Below, in pieces: positions 55,251 through 63,091 of a stretch of DNA of 64,000 bases; within the stretch, counting starts at the first letter, position 1; the number at the start of each line of letters is the position of its first letter. The translations under genes were made by a program, and so were the position numbers. The notes beneath the pieces are model-generated. The model was not told where the DNA came from. It saw only the letters and a program-made list of their open reading frames with translations, and ran no database searches. The stretch covers positions 112,199-176,198 of the forward strand of contig MKWE01000056.1 in assembly GCA_001899585.1 (NCBI GenBank), read 5' to 3'. Source of the DNA: Rhodospirillales bacterium 70-18. GTDB taxonomy: Bacteria; Pseudomonadota; Alphaproteobacteria; Acetobacterales; Acetobacteraceae.

Positions 55251-56258
55251 TCAGGGCATCCAGGGCGGGGTTGGCAGGTTCTTGCTGCGCAGGAACTCGG
55301 GGTTGAACAGCTTGGACTGGTAGCGGGCGCCGCCGTCGCACAGGATGGTTGCGATAGTGTGGCCGGGACCCATTGATTTCGCGACACGAATCGCCGCCGC
55401 CACGTTGATGCCGGCCGAACCGCCGACCGAGAGGCCCTCGTGGATCAACAGGTCGAATACTTGCTCCAGCGCCTCGGCATCGGGGATGCGCTCGGCATCG
55501 TCGATGGGGGCGCCCTCCAGGTTGGCGGGGACACGGGACTGGCCGATACCCTCGGTGATGGAGCTGCCTTGTACGCTGAGATCGTTGGATTTTACCCAGC
55601 CGTACAGGCCGCTGCCCTCGGGGTCGGCGAGGACGATGCGCACCTTGGGGTTGCGTTCCTTCAGCGCCAGGGCGACCCCCGCGAGGGTGCCGCCGGTGCC
55701 GCAGGCGGCGGTGAAAGCATCGAGTTTTCCGCCTGTCTGGTGCCAGATTTCGGGGCCTGTGGTGGCCCTGTGACCCTCCCGATTGGCCAGATTATCGAAC
55801 TGATTTGCCCAAACAGCGCCCATTTCCTCGGCCATTCGGCGCGAAACATGGACATAATTGCCCGGATCGCGGTACGGTTTGGCGGGAATCAGGCGCAGAT
55901 CGGCGCCGATCATCCGCAGGAAATCGATCTTTTCGCGGCTTTGCGTATCCGGCATCACTATCACACATTTGTAACCAAGTGCGTTGCCCACCAGGGTCAG
56001 CCCGATGCCGGTATTGCCGGCGGTGCCCTCCACGATGGTGCCGCCGGGCTTGAGCACGCCGCGGGCGACGGCGTCCTGGATGATGGCCAGGCCGGCGCGG
56101 TCCTTGACCGAGCCGCCGGGGTTCATGAACTCCGCCTTGCCCAGGATGGTGCAGCCGGTGGCCTCCGAGGCGCGGCGCAGGCGGATCAGCGGGGTGTTGC
56201 CGATGGCGGCGGCAAGGCCGCCGGCGATGGCGGGCGCCTGGGTGGGATCGTTGTCCAT
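55251..56258 (-). CDS. PLP-dependent cysteine synthase family protein
   Basis: A 335-residue fold-type II PLP enzyme. Schiff-base Lys52 lies in NPGGSVKDRAG, the substrate loop is EGTAGNTGIGL (TSGNTG in classical CysK), and the phosphate loop is GTGGTLAGVA. EGIGQSRVPANL and SVGGSAGINVAAA complete the active site. The altered loop and about 25 extra C-terminal residues set it apart from standard CysK and place it with cystathionine-beta-synthase-like cysteine synthases. It probably makes cysteine or a beta-substituted alanine from serine derivatives; the exact reaction is uncertain. ATG at 56258 is preferred to an upstream in-frame start. Confidence 0.85.
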   Translation of the reverse strand: MDNDPTQAPAIAGGLAAAIGNTPLIRLRRASEATGCTILGKAEFMNPGGSVKDRAGLAIIQDAVARGVLKPGGTIVEGTAGNTGIGLTLVGNALGYKCVIVMPDTQSREKIDFLRMIGADLRLIPAKPYRDPGNYVHVSRRMAEEMGAVWANQFDNLANREGHRATTGPEIWHQTGGKLDAFTAACGTGGTLAGVALALKERNPKVRIVLADPEGSGLYGWVKSNDLSVQGSSITEGIGQSRVPANLEGAPIDDAERIPDAEALEQVFDLLIHEGLSVGGSAGINVAAAIRVAKSMGPGHTIATILCDGGARYQSKLFNPEFLRSKNLPTPPWMP

Positions 56259-56341
56259 GAAATGCTCTCGACCCTTCTTGCCGGTTGAACGACGCCACCG
56301 ATCATGCGATGGCCGGGGCGTCACGCACCCGGAGAACCGAC

Positions 56342-56752
56342 ATGGTCGAGAATATTCCCCCGCGCAAGGTCTGGGAGGCGCTGCAGGCCGATCCGCGGGC
56401 GCAGCTGGTGGATGTGCGCACCGATGCCGAGTGGGCCTATGTCGGCCTCACCGACCTCGCGGCGTCCGGCAAGCAGCCGGTGCTGATCCCGTGGCAGGTG
56501 TTTCCCCAGATGGGGGTGAACGAGGGGTTCGTGGACCAGATGCGGCAGGCCGGCTTCACGCCCGAGCACCATATCTACTTCCTGTGCCGCTCCGGCGTGC
56601 GCTCGCTGGCGGCGGCCCAGGCGATGCAGGCGGCGGGGTATCCGCATGTGTACAACATCGCCGACGGGTTCGAGGGGCCGCCGGACGCGGACGGGCACCG
56701 CGGGCAGGTGGCGGGCTGGAAGGCGGACGGGCTGCCCTGGCGGCAGCGCTAG
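56342..56752 (+). CDS. Rhodanese-like domain protein
   Basis: A single-domain sulphurtransferase-like protein of 136 residues. It has the rhodanese pattern QLVDVRTDAEWAYVGL, with a catalytic loop FLCRSGVRS holding Cys82, then VYNIADGFEGPPD near the end. Sulphur donor and acceptor are unknown. GGAG precedes ATG at 56342. It is divergent from the cysteine-synthase-like gene (83 bases between starts), which may link both to sulphur metabolism. Confidence 0.88.
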   Translation: MVENIPPRKVWEALQADPRAQLVDVRTDAEWAYVGLTDLAASGKQPVLIPWQVFPQMGVNEGFVDQMRQAGFTPEHHIYFLCRSGVRSLAAAQAMQAAGYPHVYNIADGFEGPPDADGHRGQVAGWKADGLPWRQR

Positions 56753-56793
56753 AGCATTTTCCGCGCTGATAGGCACGCGGAAAATGCTCTAGC
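56748..56793. repeat. Palindrome with 18-bp perfect arms overlapping the rhodanese stop
   Basis: Arms 56748-56765 and 56776-56793 (GCTAGAGCATTTTCCGCG and its complement) enclose a 10-nt loop. The TAG stop of the rhodanese gene lies within the left arm. It probably acts as a terminator between convergent genes; similar AGAGCATTTT palindromes are common in alphaproteobacterial intergenic regions. Confidence 0.85.
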
Positions 56794-56806
56794 TCATTGT
56801 TTTAGC

Positions 56807-56853
56807 GAGCAACTTTATCCGATCAGACGATTCCGTTTGATCGGATGTTGCTC
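56807..56853. repeat. Second palindrome between rhodanese gene and nsrR
   Basis: GAGCAAC-TTT-ATCCGATCA pairs with TGATCGGAT-GTTGCTC; a TTT bulge interrupts the left arm. It ends at the stop codon of the minus-strand nsrR gene. With the preceding palindrome it forms a compact double element. Confidence 0.75.
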
Positions 56854-57296
56854 TAGCTCTCGACCAGCCCCAGCAGCCGGCTGAGGTCGCGCCTGGGGGC
56901 GACGAGGTCGGCCAGGGTTACGTCGTCCAGCACGGCCAGGAAGGCGGCGAGCGCCCGTTGCAGCACGCCGGTCAGCCTGCAGGCGGGGCCGAGGCAGCAG
57001 GCGCCGCCGGGGCCGAGGCATTCGACCAGGGCGAGGTCCGGCTCGGTGCGGCGGATGACGGCGCCGAGGTTGATCTCGGCGGGCGGGCGGGCGAGGCGCA
57101 GGCCGCCGTGGCGGCCGCGCAGGGTGGCCACGTCGCCGGCCTGGGCGAGCTGGTTGACCACCTTGGTCAGATGCGTCTCCGAGATGGCGTAGGCGGCGGC
57201 GATGTCGCTGATGCGCGCGGGGGCGACGCTGTCCGGGCGGACGGCCAGAAACATCAGGGTGCGCAGGGTGTAGTCGCTGAAGCTGGTCAGGCGCAT
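56853..57296 (-). CDS. nsrR: Rrf2-family nitric-oxide-sensing repressor NsrR
   Basis: A 147-residue DNA-binding regulator with an N-terminal winged helix (recognition helix around ISETHLTKVVNQLAQAG). Its cluster ligands match NsrR: Asp8 (FSDYTLR), Cys93, Cys100 and Cys106, spaced C-X6-C-X5-C as in Neisseria NsrR, plus an extra Cys101. NsrR represses NO-detoxifying genes until NO damages its [4Fe-4S] cluster. It is the last gene of a three-gene minus-strand operon that starts behind an NsrR operator, so it is probably autoregulated. A longer frame upstream overlaps the haemoglobin gene and is rejected. Confidence 0.88.
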   Translation of the reverse strand: MRLTSFSDYTLRTLMFLAVRPDSVAPARISDIAAAYAISETHLTKVVNQLAQAGDVATLRGRHGGLRLARPPAEINLGAVIRRTEPDLALVECLGPGGACCLGPACRLTGVLQRALAAFLAVLDDVTLADLVAPRRDLSRLLGLVES

Positions 57297-57298
57297 GG

Positions 57299-57727
57299 TC
57301 AGGCCGGCGTGGTGAGGGGGCGGCGCAGGGATGCGGCGTCCGCCCTCGCGTCGGGCCGGTAGAACACCGCGGTTTGCAGACTGGCGGCGATGCGGGCGGC
57401 CTTGTCGGCGAAGCGGGCGGCCGGCTCGGGGGCGAACATGTCGGCGGCAGTGGCGGTGAACAGCGCCAGCCAGTGCGGGAACAGCTCCGGCGCGATGCCG
57501 GCCACGGCGCGGTGCACCGCCACCGGGTTGCCGCTGTAGCGGCCGGTGGTGAGCATCACCGAGGACCAGAAGCGGCACATGCGGGCCAGATGCTCGGGCC
57601 AGGCGGTGTCGGCGATGTTCTCCTCGAACACCGGGCCAAGCAGCTTGTCGGCGCGGACACGGTCATAGAAGCGGTGGACCAGCGCCGCGATGGTGTCTTC
57701 GTCGATGGTGGCGAACGGCTCGGGCAT
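57299..57727 (-). CDS. Group III truncated haemoglobin
   Basis: A single-domain 2-over-2 haem protein of 142 residues. Landmarks match group III (Campylobacter Ctb): B10 Tyr21 (HRFYDRV), E7 His46 (WPEHLARM), proximal F8 His72 (VAVHRAV) and G8 Trp86 (FPHWLALF). CRFWSSVMLTTGRYSGNP is a typical segment. Group III proteins are linked to NO or oxygen handling. It starts 7 bases after the small membrane protein and ends 2 bases before nsrR, which supports a role in NO detoxification. Confidence 0.92.
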   Translation of the reverse strand: MPEPFATIDEDTIAALVHRFYDRVRADKLLGPVFEENIADTAWPEHLARMCRFWSSVMLTTGRYSGNPVAVHRAVAGIAPELFPHWLALFTATAADMFAPEPAARFADKAARIAASLQTAVFYRPDARADAASLRRPLTTPA

Positions 57728-57734
57728 CGGGGCC

Positions 57735-57893
57735 TCAGTAGACCAGATAGACGAGCAGGACGAGCACCAAGTTCCACACCAGCATGTTGATCAGCGTGCG
57801 GACCATCATGCGATCGTCGCTATCATGCGCGCCCATCAGGTCGCATACCAGATTTCCGGGTGCGAGGAACATCCGCAACGCGTGCTGGCCCAT
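57735..57893 (-). CDS. Small membrane protein (52 aa), first gene of the NsrR operon
   Basis: A short frame of 52 residues. An amphipathic N terminus (MGQHALRMFLAPGNLVCDLM) and a polar stretch rich in Asp (HDSDDRMM) lead to one C-terminal hydrophobic helix (about 33-52, INMLVWNLVLVLLVYLVY). AAGGGA precedes the ATG, which is only 14 bases from the NsrR operator. The stop is 7 bases before the haemoglobin start, so the three genes look like one transcript. I know no named family. It may anchor or assist the haemoglobin at the membrane, but that is conjecture. Confidence 0.65.
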   Translation of the reverse strand: MGQHALRMFLAPGNLVCDLMGAHDSDDRMMVRTLINMLVWNLVLVLLVYLVY

Positions 57894-57906
57894 GGCCGTA
57901 TCCCTT

Positions 57907-57941
57907 CGCTATAAGATGAATTTCAAATTCATCTTATAGCG
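57907..57941 (-). promoter_or_regulatory. NsrR operator (17-bp perfect inverted repeat)
   Basis: Two 17-bp arms meet at a single C (57924). The core reads AAGATGAATTT, one base, then the exact complement AAATTCATCTT (57913-57935). This matches the published NsrR consensus AAGATGNATTT-N-AAATNCATCTT. The outer TATAAG/TATAGC bases could form the -10 of the minus-strand promoter, so bound NsrR would block it. Confidence 0.85.
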
Positions 57942-57956
57942 CGAGCCGAGAAAAGC

Positions 57957-57975
57957 AAGATAAAAAATGCATCTT
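57957..57975 (+). promoter_or_regulatory. NsrR half-site
   Basis: AAATGCATCTT (57965-57975) is a perfect NsrR half-operator; with AAGAT at 57957-57961 it forms a short imperfect repeat. It lies between the operon operator and the plus-strand FkbM pseudogene. It may be a secondary NsrR contact. Confidence 0.35.
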
Positions 57976-58076
57976 ATTTCGGGCGCCGGTCGGCTGGTGA
58001 AGGTGGGCTCGGCCAGTATGTTCACGGGTGCGACGGTGCCGCGGTTCGCTCGGATCAATGCAGAGGTTAATATAAT

Positions 58077-58720
58077 ATGCATGCAAATTCAGCGCATTAT
58101 GCGGCGCTGCTCCATATCGTTCCGGGCAGCGTCGTGTTCGACATCGGCGCCAACTCGGGCGACGTGACCCGCGTGCTCGCGACGGCTGCGGGCCGGGTCT
58201 ATGCCTTCGAGCCCAATCCCAGGTGATCGCCGGCCTCAAGGCGGAGGCGCTGCCGAATGTGACCGTAGTCGAGAAGGCGGTGTCCGACATGGTCGGCGAG
58301 GCGGTTTTGCATGTCGATATCCGCCCCGACCTTGGCGCCGCTGCCTCGTCGTTGATGGAGCTGAGCGGGATGGAGGCGCAGACACAGGCCGTCACGGTTC
58401 CGACGACCACGGTCGATGCATTTTCCGAGGCATTGGGCGCCTATCCCGATCTGGTCAAGATCGATGTGGAGAGGTTTGAGCCGAACGTCATCGGCGGGGC
58501 GCACAGGGTTATCGAGCGGCGGCGGCCCATCATCATTTTTGAATTGTGGGAAAGTCATTGGGGCAGGTATCAGCCGATGACCGATTACCTGCGGCGATTT
58601 TATCACATGGTCCGATTGTCGGACGGTGCGGATGCGCAGAAATATTACAGCGCCAACACGGGCGAGGGGGTGGACGATATCTTGTGCATTCCCTTGTCGC
58701 CGCATTACGCCAGATCCTGA
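58077..58720 (+). pseudogene. FkbM-family methyltransferase, frameshifted
   Basis: The first frame (58077-58226, 49 codons) encodes a SAM-binding start VVFDIGANSGDVTRVLA and VYAFEPNP, then hits TGA at 58224. The continuation, in a different frame from 58223 to 58720, reads VIAGLKAEALPNVTVVEKAV, FELWESHWGRYQP and VKIDVERFEPNVIGGA, the rest of an FkbM methyltransferase. One missing base in the CCC run near 58218-58220 accounts for the break; restoring it would read FEPNPQVIAGL. The whole would be about 214 residues. The region is less GC-rich than its neighbours, hinting at transfer. A sequencing error is the alternative. Such enzymes usually methylate sugars or polysaccharides. Confidence 0.8.
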
Positions 58721-58741
58721 CGGCAGCCCCCAGGCGGCGGC

Positions 58742-59536
58742 TCAGCGGTCGTACAGGACGCGGATCACCACGAACCAGGGGTAGCGTGTGTCCACCACGC
58801 CGGCCGGGCCGGCGAGGCGGCCGTCTGGCGTGGTGGGGACGTGGGTGAGGGCGACAGCGTCGTTCACGTTGCCGCCGATGACATCGAGTTCGTCGGTGTT
58901 GGCGGCCACCACGATGGCGCAATGGCTGGGGAAGCGGGGGGCCGGGAGGTCGGCGAAGCGGATGCCGTCTGCGCCAGCGCGGCCGGCGCAGACCAGGTCG
59001 CCGGGGATGGGGGCGTAGGCATCCGGCGCCTCGGCGGTGATGGCCAGCCCGGTTTCCTGGCCCAGTGACATGCGCCGGGCGGCGTTGATGTAGGCGGCAT
59101 GGTCGGGGGCGGCGGGGAAGCGGGTGCCGGCGCCGGCCATGCGCATGACGTAGGAGATGAAGGCGGCGGACCAGGCGTATTCGCCGTCATCGGACGGGGG
59201 GAAGACGCGGCCGGCGGCGTCGTGCCGGCCGGTCCAGGCGGTTTCGGGTCGGGCGGCGTTCTGGCCGAGATACCAGTATTCGCCGACGCGCTGCCACAGC
59301 CCGGCGTCGCGCTCCGGCTTGTCGGGGGTGGGCGGGGGCGTGCCCGGCGGCTCGTCGGCGACCGGCTGGCCCCAGGCGCGCCATTCGCCGAGCGCGATGC
59401 CGATGGCGTCGGCGCGGCTGAACGGTTCGTAGGGCACGCGGGCGAAGGGCGGCAGGTGGGAGAGCGGCGCGGGCGCGGGGGTGCCGCAGGCGGCCGGCAA
59501 CAGGGCCAGCAGCACCAGGAGCGGGCGCGGATTCAT
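58742..59536 (-). CDS. DUF2272 domain-containing lipoprotein
   Basis: A 264-residue predicted lipoprotein: hydrophobic signal with lipobox LPAAC, Cys17 acylated. The body has the DUF2272 pattern (YAWSAAFISYVMRMAGAG, DHAAYINAAR, PGDLVCAGR, FPSHCAIVV, IGGNVNDAVALTH), a papain/NlpC-like arrangement with Cys and His in the second half. It may act on the cell wall, but activity is unproven. The ATG overlaps the stop of the upstream permease gene (ATGA), tying it to the ABC transporter operon. Confidence 0.82.
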   Translation of the reverse strand: MNPRPLLVLLALLPAACGTPAPAPLSHLPPFARVPYEPFSRADAIGIALGEWRAWGQPVADEPPGTPPPTPDKPERDAGLWQRVGEYWYLGQNAARPETAWTGRHDAAGRVFPPSDDGEYAWSAAFISYVMRMAGAGTRFPAAPDHAAYINAARRMSLGQETGLAITAEAPDAYAPIPGDLVCAGRAGADGIRFADLPAPRFPSHCAIVVAANTDELDVIGGNVNDAVALTHVPTTPDGRLAGPAGVVDTRYPWFVVIRVLYDR

Positions 59537-60213
59537 GTGCGTGTTGCCTCGGTTTGCGAAGTGGGCGCGCGGTTTTCGAGGCGGGAGAGCAGGCGGACGA
59601 GGGGCCAGAGCATCAGAAAGTATACCACGGCCGCGGCCATGATGGGGGTGGGATTATAGGTGAGGCTTTGTGCCTGCCGGGCCTGGAACAGCAGCTCGGG
59701 CATGGCGACCACGCTGCCCAGCGAGGTGAGCTTCACGACCTCCAGCGTGTTGGACAGCAGGTCTGGCAGGACGTTGCGGATGGCTTGCGGCAACACCACC
59801 CAGGCCATGGTTTGCAGGCGGGAGAGGCCGGTGGAGCGGGCGGCCTCGGTCTGGCCGGCGGGGACGCTGTCGATGCCGGCGCGGATGATCTCGCCGTAAT
59901 AGGCGCCGGTGTTGAGGAAGAAGGCGATGGCGACGCAGCCGAAGCCGCCGAGCTCGATGCCGGCGAAGGGCAGGCCGGCGTAGAGGAAGATCAGCAGCAC
60001 CAAAGGCGGGAAGGCGCGGAAGAAATCCACCCAGGCCATCAGCGGCCAGCGCACCAGCGGGCTGCGCACGCTGGCGAGCAGGGCCAGGATGACGCCGCCC
60101 AGCAGGCCGAGCGGGACTACCACGACGGAGAGCAGCAGCGTGTTGCCCAGCCCGGCCGTGAGGATGGGCCAGGCGGCACGGATGATGTCGGGATTGAAGA
60201 AGGTCTCGATCAT
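59533..60213 (-). CDS. Polar amino-acid ABC transporter permease 1
   Basis: A HisM/GlnP-type inner-membrane permease of 226 residues with about five helices. It has the inner-membrane coupling (EAA) motif GQTEAARSTGLSRLQTMAWV (near 127-146) and ends with the conserved ...VVLPQAIRNVLPDL and VKLTSLGSVVAMPELL. The gene order with permease 2, ATPase and binding protein on the same strand indicates one importer. It is separated from permease 2 by repeat copy 3. Confidence 0.92.
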   Translation of the reverse strand: MIETFFNPDIIRAAWPILTAGLGNTLLLSVVVVPLGLLGGVILALLASVRSPLVRWPLMAWVDFFRAFPPLVLLIFLYAGLPFAGIELGGFGCVAIAFFLNTGAYYGEIIRAGIDSVPAGQTEAARSTGLSRLQTMAWVVLPQAIRNVLPDLLSNTLEVVKLTSLGSVVAMPELLFQARQAQSLTYNPTPIMAAAVVYFLMLWPLVRLLSRLENRAPTSQTEATRT

Positions 60214-60238
60214 GGAAGCACCGCCGGCGACACGGCAA

Positions 60239-60323
60239 ACGAATAAAGTTTTTTTGCTTCTTTGTTTTCAAACAAAGAAGACTTGCTCTTTTTTGAAAAA
60301 AAGAACCAAAAAACTTTTATTCG
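60239..60323. repeat. AT-rich three-way-junction repeat, copy 3
   Basis: Outer arms CGAATAAAGTTTTTT (60240-60254) and AAAAAACTTTTATTCG (60308-60323) enclose hairpin CTTCTTTGTTT/AAACAAAGAAG (60257-60267 / 60270-60280) and a second one around CTCTTTTTTG (60286-60306, one mismatch). Relative to copy 2 the first hairpin has changed on both arms so that pairing is kept. It is located between the two permease genes of one apparent operon. Confidence 0.88.
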
Positions 60324-60349
60324 CTTTGGCTCGGAGCGGTGCATGGCGC

Positions 60350-61030
60350 TTATTTTTTCCACGCGAACCGCGTTTCGACCCAGCGGCCGAGCAGCACCAC
60401 GGGCAGGAAGATGGCCAGGTAGGCGGCGGCAGCCATGGTGAGGGGGGAGGGGTTGTAGCTGTTGGAGACCGCCGAGGAGGCTTGGCCGAGGATTTCGGTG
60501 ACCGCGACGACCGAGCCGAGGGCGGTGCTTTTGGTGATGGCGATGGTGCGGTTGGTCAGCGGCGGGATGGTGATGCGCAGCGCCTGGGGCAGCACCACGT
60601 TCAGCAGCGTCTGGCCGAAGGACAGGCCGGTGGAGCGCGCGGCTTCCCACTGGCCTTTGGCGACGGCGGTGATGCCGGCCCAGAAGATTTCCTCGGAGAA
60701 GGCCATCAGCACCAGGGCGAGGCTCATCCAGGTGCAGATGAAGCCGGAGGGGGTAAGGCCGAGGCTGGGCAGGCCGAAATAGAACAGCACGATGATGACC
60801 AGGGGCGGCAGGGCACGGAACAGGTCCACCACGAAGATGATCGCCCAGTTGAGCGGGCGGATGGCGAGCGCGCGCAGCAGGGCTAGCGCGAGGCCGGCGG
60901 CCAGGCCGGTGAGGATGACCAGGACGGCAAGCTCGACGGTGACGACCATGCCGGCGAGGATGTCCGGCAGGTAGCGGGCCATGACCTTGGCGTTGAAGAA
61001 GGTGTCGAGGAAGCGTTGCGAGTTGGTCAT
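60350..61030 (-). CDS. Polar amino-acid ABC transporter permease 2
   Basis: The second HisQ/GlnP-type permease, 226 residues. It has about five helices and coupling motif KGQWEAARSTGLSFGQTLLN. The segment VVDLFRALPPLVIIVLFYFG is shared with permease 1 (DFFRAFPPLVLLIFLYAG), so the two are paralogues forming a heterodimer. C-terminal helix ends RFAWKK. It starts 106 bases after the ATPase stop, a gap filled by inverted-repeat copy C. Confidence 0.92.
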   Translation of the reverse strand: MTNSQRFLDTFFNAKVMARYLPDILAGMVVTVELAVLVILTGLAAGLALALLRALAIRPLNWAIIFVVDLFRALPPLVIIVLFYFGLPSLGLTPSGFICTWMSLALVLMAFSEEIFWAGITAVAKGQWEAARSTGLSFGQTLLNVVLPQALRITIPPLTNRTIAITKSTALGSVVAVTEILGQASSAVSNSYNPSPLTMAAAAYLAIFLPVVLLGRWVETRFAWKK

Positions 61031-61048
61031 CGGAGGAAGGAAGGCAGG

Positions 61049-61119
61049 TTACAAAGAGACGTAGAGGCGGAGAGGCGAAGGGGGGGCATTCTTCTCTCCG
61101 CCTCGACGGTTCTTTGTGA
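61049..61119. repeat. Long inverted repeat, copy C (imperfect)
   Basis: The left arm TTACAAAGAGACGTAGAGGC (from 61049) pairs with the right arm ending in GGTTCTTTGTGAA (to 61119) with a few mismatches. The left arm is nearly identical to copy B at 54731. It lies between the ATPase and permease 2 genes. Confidence 0.75.
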
Positions 61120-61136
61120 ATATTTATCCGTCTGCA

Positions 61137-61877
<741 letters not shown>

Positions 61878-61890
61878 CGGCTTCTGCCCG

Positions 61891-62742
61891 TCAGCTCTTG
61901 CAGTGCAGTTCGTGCGGGGTGGGGTCGTAGCCGGGCATGCCGGGGACGCCGTAGCCGGGGGTGACGACGTTCTCCAGGTCGTCGGGGCCGGGCTTGGCGC
62001 CGAACCATTTCTCGGAGAGGCGGGCGATGGTGCCGTCTTTCTTCATGCAGTCCAGCGCGTCCTGCATCTGGTTGCGCAGGGCGACCTCGTCCTTGCGGAA
62101 GGGGGCGGCCCAGTGGGCGCGGGTGTCCTTCAGCGCCAGGTCGGCGACGAATTGCGGGGTTTTGGAGGCGGCGTATTTGATGGTGGTGTTGCCGCCGAGG
62201 GTGGCGTAGGCGCGGCCGGAGAGGACGGCCTGGGTGGCGTCGGGCTGGGTGTCGTAGACCTGGACGGTGAAGCCGATCTCGGACGCCTTCTGCTTGGAGA
62301 GGGTCTCGTAGGGGGTGCCCTTGTTGACGGCGACGGCCTTGCCCTTGAGGTCTTCCCAGCCCTTGAGGGGGGCGGAGCCTTTCTTGATGCCGAACTGGAA
62401 CTCCGTCCAGATATAGCCTGCGGTGAAGAGCATGCTCTCGGCGCGCTCCCTGGTGACCGTGGTGGGGGCGGCGATGAAGTCGTAGCGGCCGGCGAGCAGG
62501 CCCGGGATGAGGCCGGAGAAGCTGGTGCTCTCGATGGTGATGCCGCGGCCCATGCGGCGGGCGGCCTCGGTGAACAGGTCGATATTGAAGCCCTCGACGC
62601 CGCCGCCGAGCTTTGGCATGGCGTGCGGGGCGAAGGTGCCGTCCACGCCGGTGCGCAGCGGGGGCAGGGTGGTCTGGGCGTGAACAGAGGCGACGCCGGC
62701 AAACGCCAGCGCCGCCGCCAGTAGGCCGCGGCGAAGAAACAT
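61891..62742 (-). CDS. Polar amino-acid ABC transporter periplasmic binding protein
   Basis: A periplasmic solute receptor (family 3) of 283 residues. The signal peptide spans 1-22 (cleavage after VASVHA). The mature part has [44 protein letters not shown] and [16 protein letters not shown], the two-lobe pattern of amino-acid receptors. The substrate is not predictable. ATG at 62742 has AGGGAG upstream. It is the first gene of a five-gene run ending with the DUF2272 lipoprotein. Confidence 0.93.
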   Translation of the reverse strand: MFLRRGLLAAALAFAGVASVHAQTTLPPLRTGVDGTFAPHAMPKLGGGVEGFNIDLFTEAARRMGRGITIESTSFSGLIPGLLAGRYDFIAAPTTVTRERAESMLFTAGYIWTEFQFGIKKGSAPLKGWEDLKGKAVAVNKGTPYETLSKQKASEIGFTVQVYDTQPDATQAVLSGRAYATLGGNTTIKYAASKTPQFVADLALKDTRAHWAAPFRKDEVALRNQMQDALDCMKKDGTIARLSEKWFGAKPGPDDLENVVTPGYGVPGMPGYDPTPHELHCKS

Positions 62743-63091
62743 TTGTGAGACTCCCTGGGTGGCGGTTGTAACGATGACGATGCGCCGGCGGCAGGGCGGC
62801 GGCAAGCCCCTGCCTGGCGGGCACGGTGGTGTGAGGATCACGCAGAAGTGCCCGTGCGGGCGGGGTTTGACCTTCCCGGCGCGCGGCGGCGATGGCTTAT
62901 AGTCCATCTTGCCGTCGCCCGGCCGAGCCGTGGCGGCTTCGCGCCTGTTCTGGTGGACGAGACGGGACCGCCGCGCATCCGACCCCGGATGCGCGGATGG
63001 GGTCGGCGGGCCTGCCAGCGGGCACGGATCACATCGCCTTGCGGGAACCCATGGCTCGGGTATCCTGCGGCCGCCAGGGAGGACGCGTCGT
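62743..63091. other. Intergenic region between the binding-protein gene and vgrG
   Basis: A 349-base divergent gap. It should contain promoters for both sides, but I could not fix any. TTGACC (62867) and TTATAG (62897) on the plus strand are 24 bases apart, too far for a promoter. No repeat, RNA or convincing small gene was seen. Confidence 0.5.

Noticed and set aside
54818..55387. Longer start of the AhpD-like gene at 55387
   Set aside because: The additional 46 residues overlap the upstream coding region, are Cys/Ser/Pro-rich and non-conserved; ATG at 55249 follows the upstream stop by one base.
62867..62902. TTGACC and TTATAG as a promoter for vgrG
   Set aside because: The 24-base spacer is too long for sigma-70 recognition.
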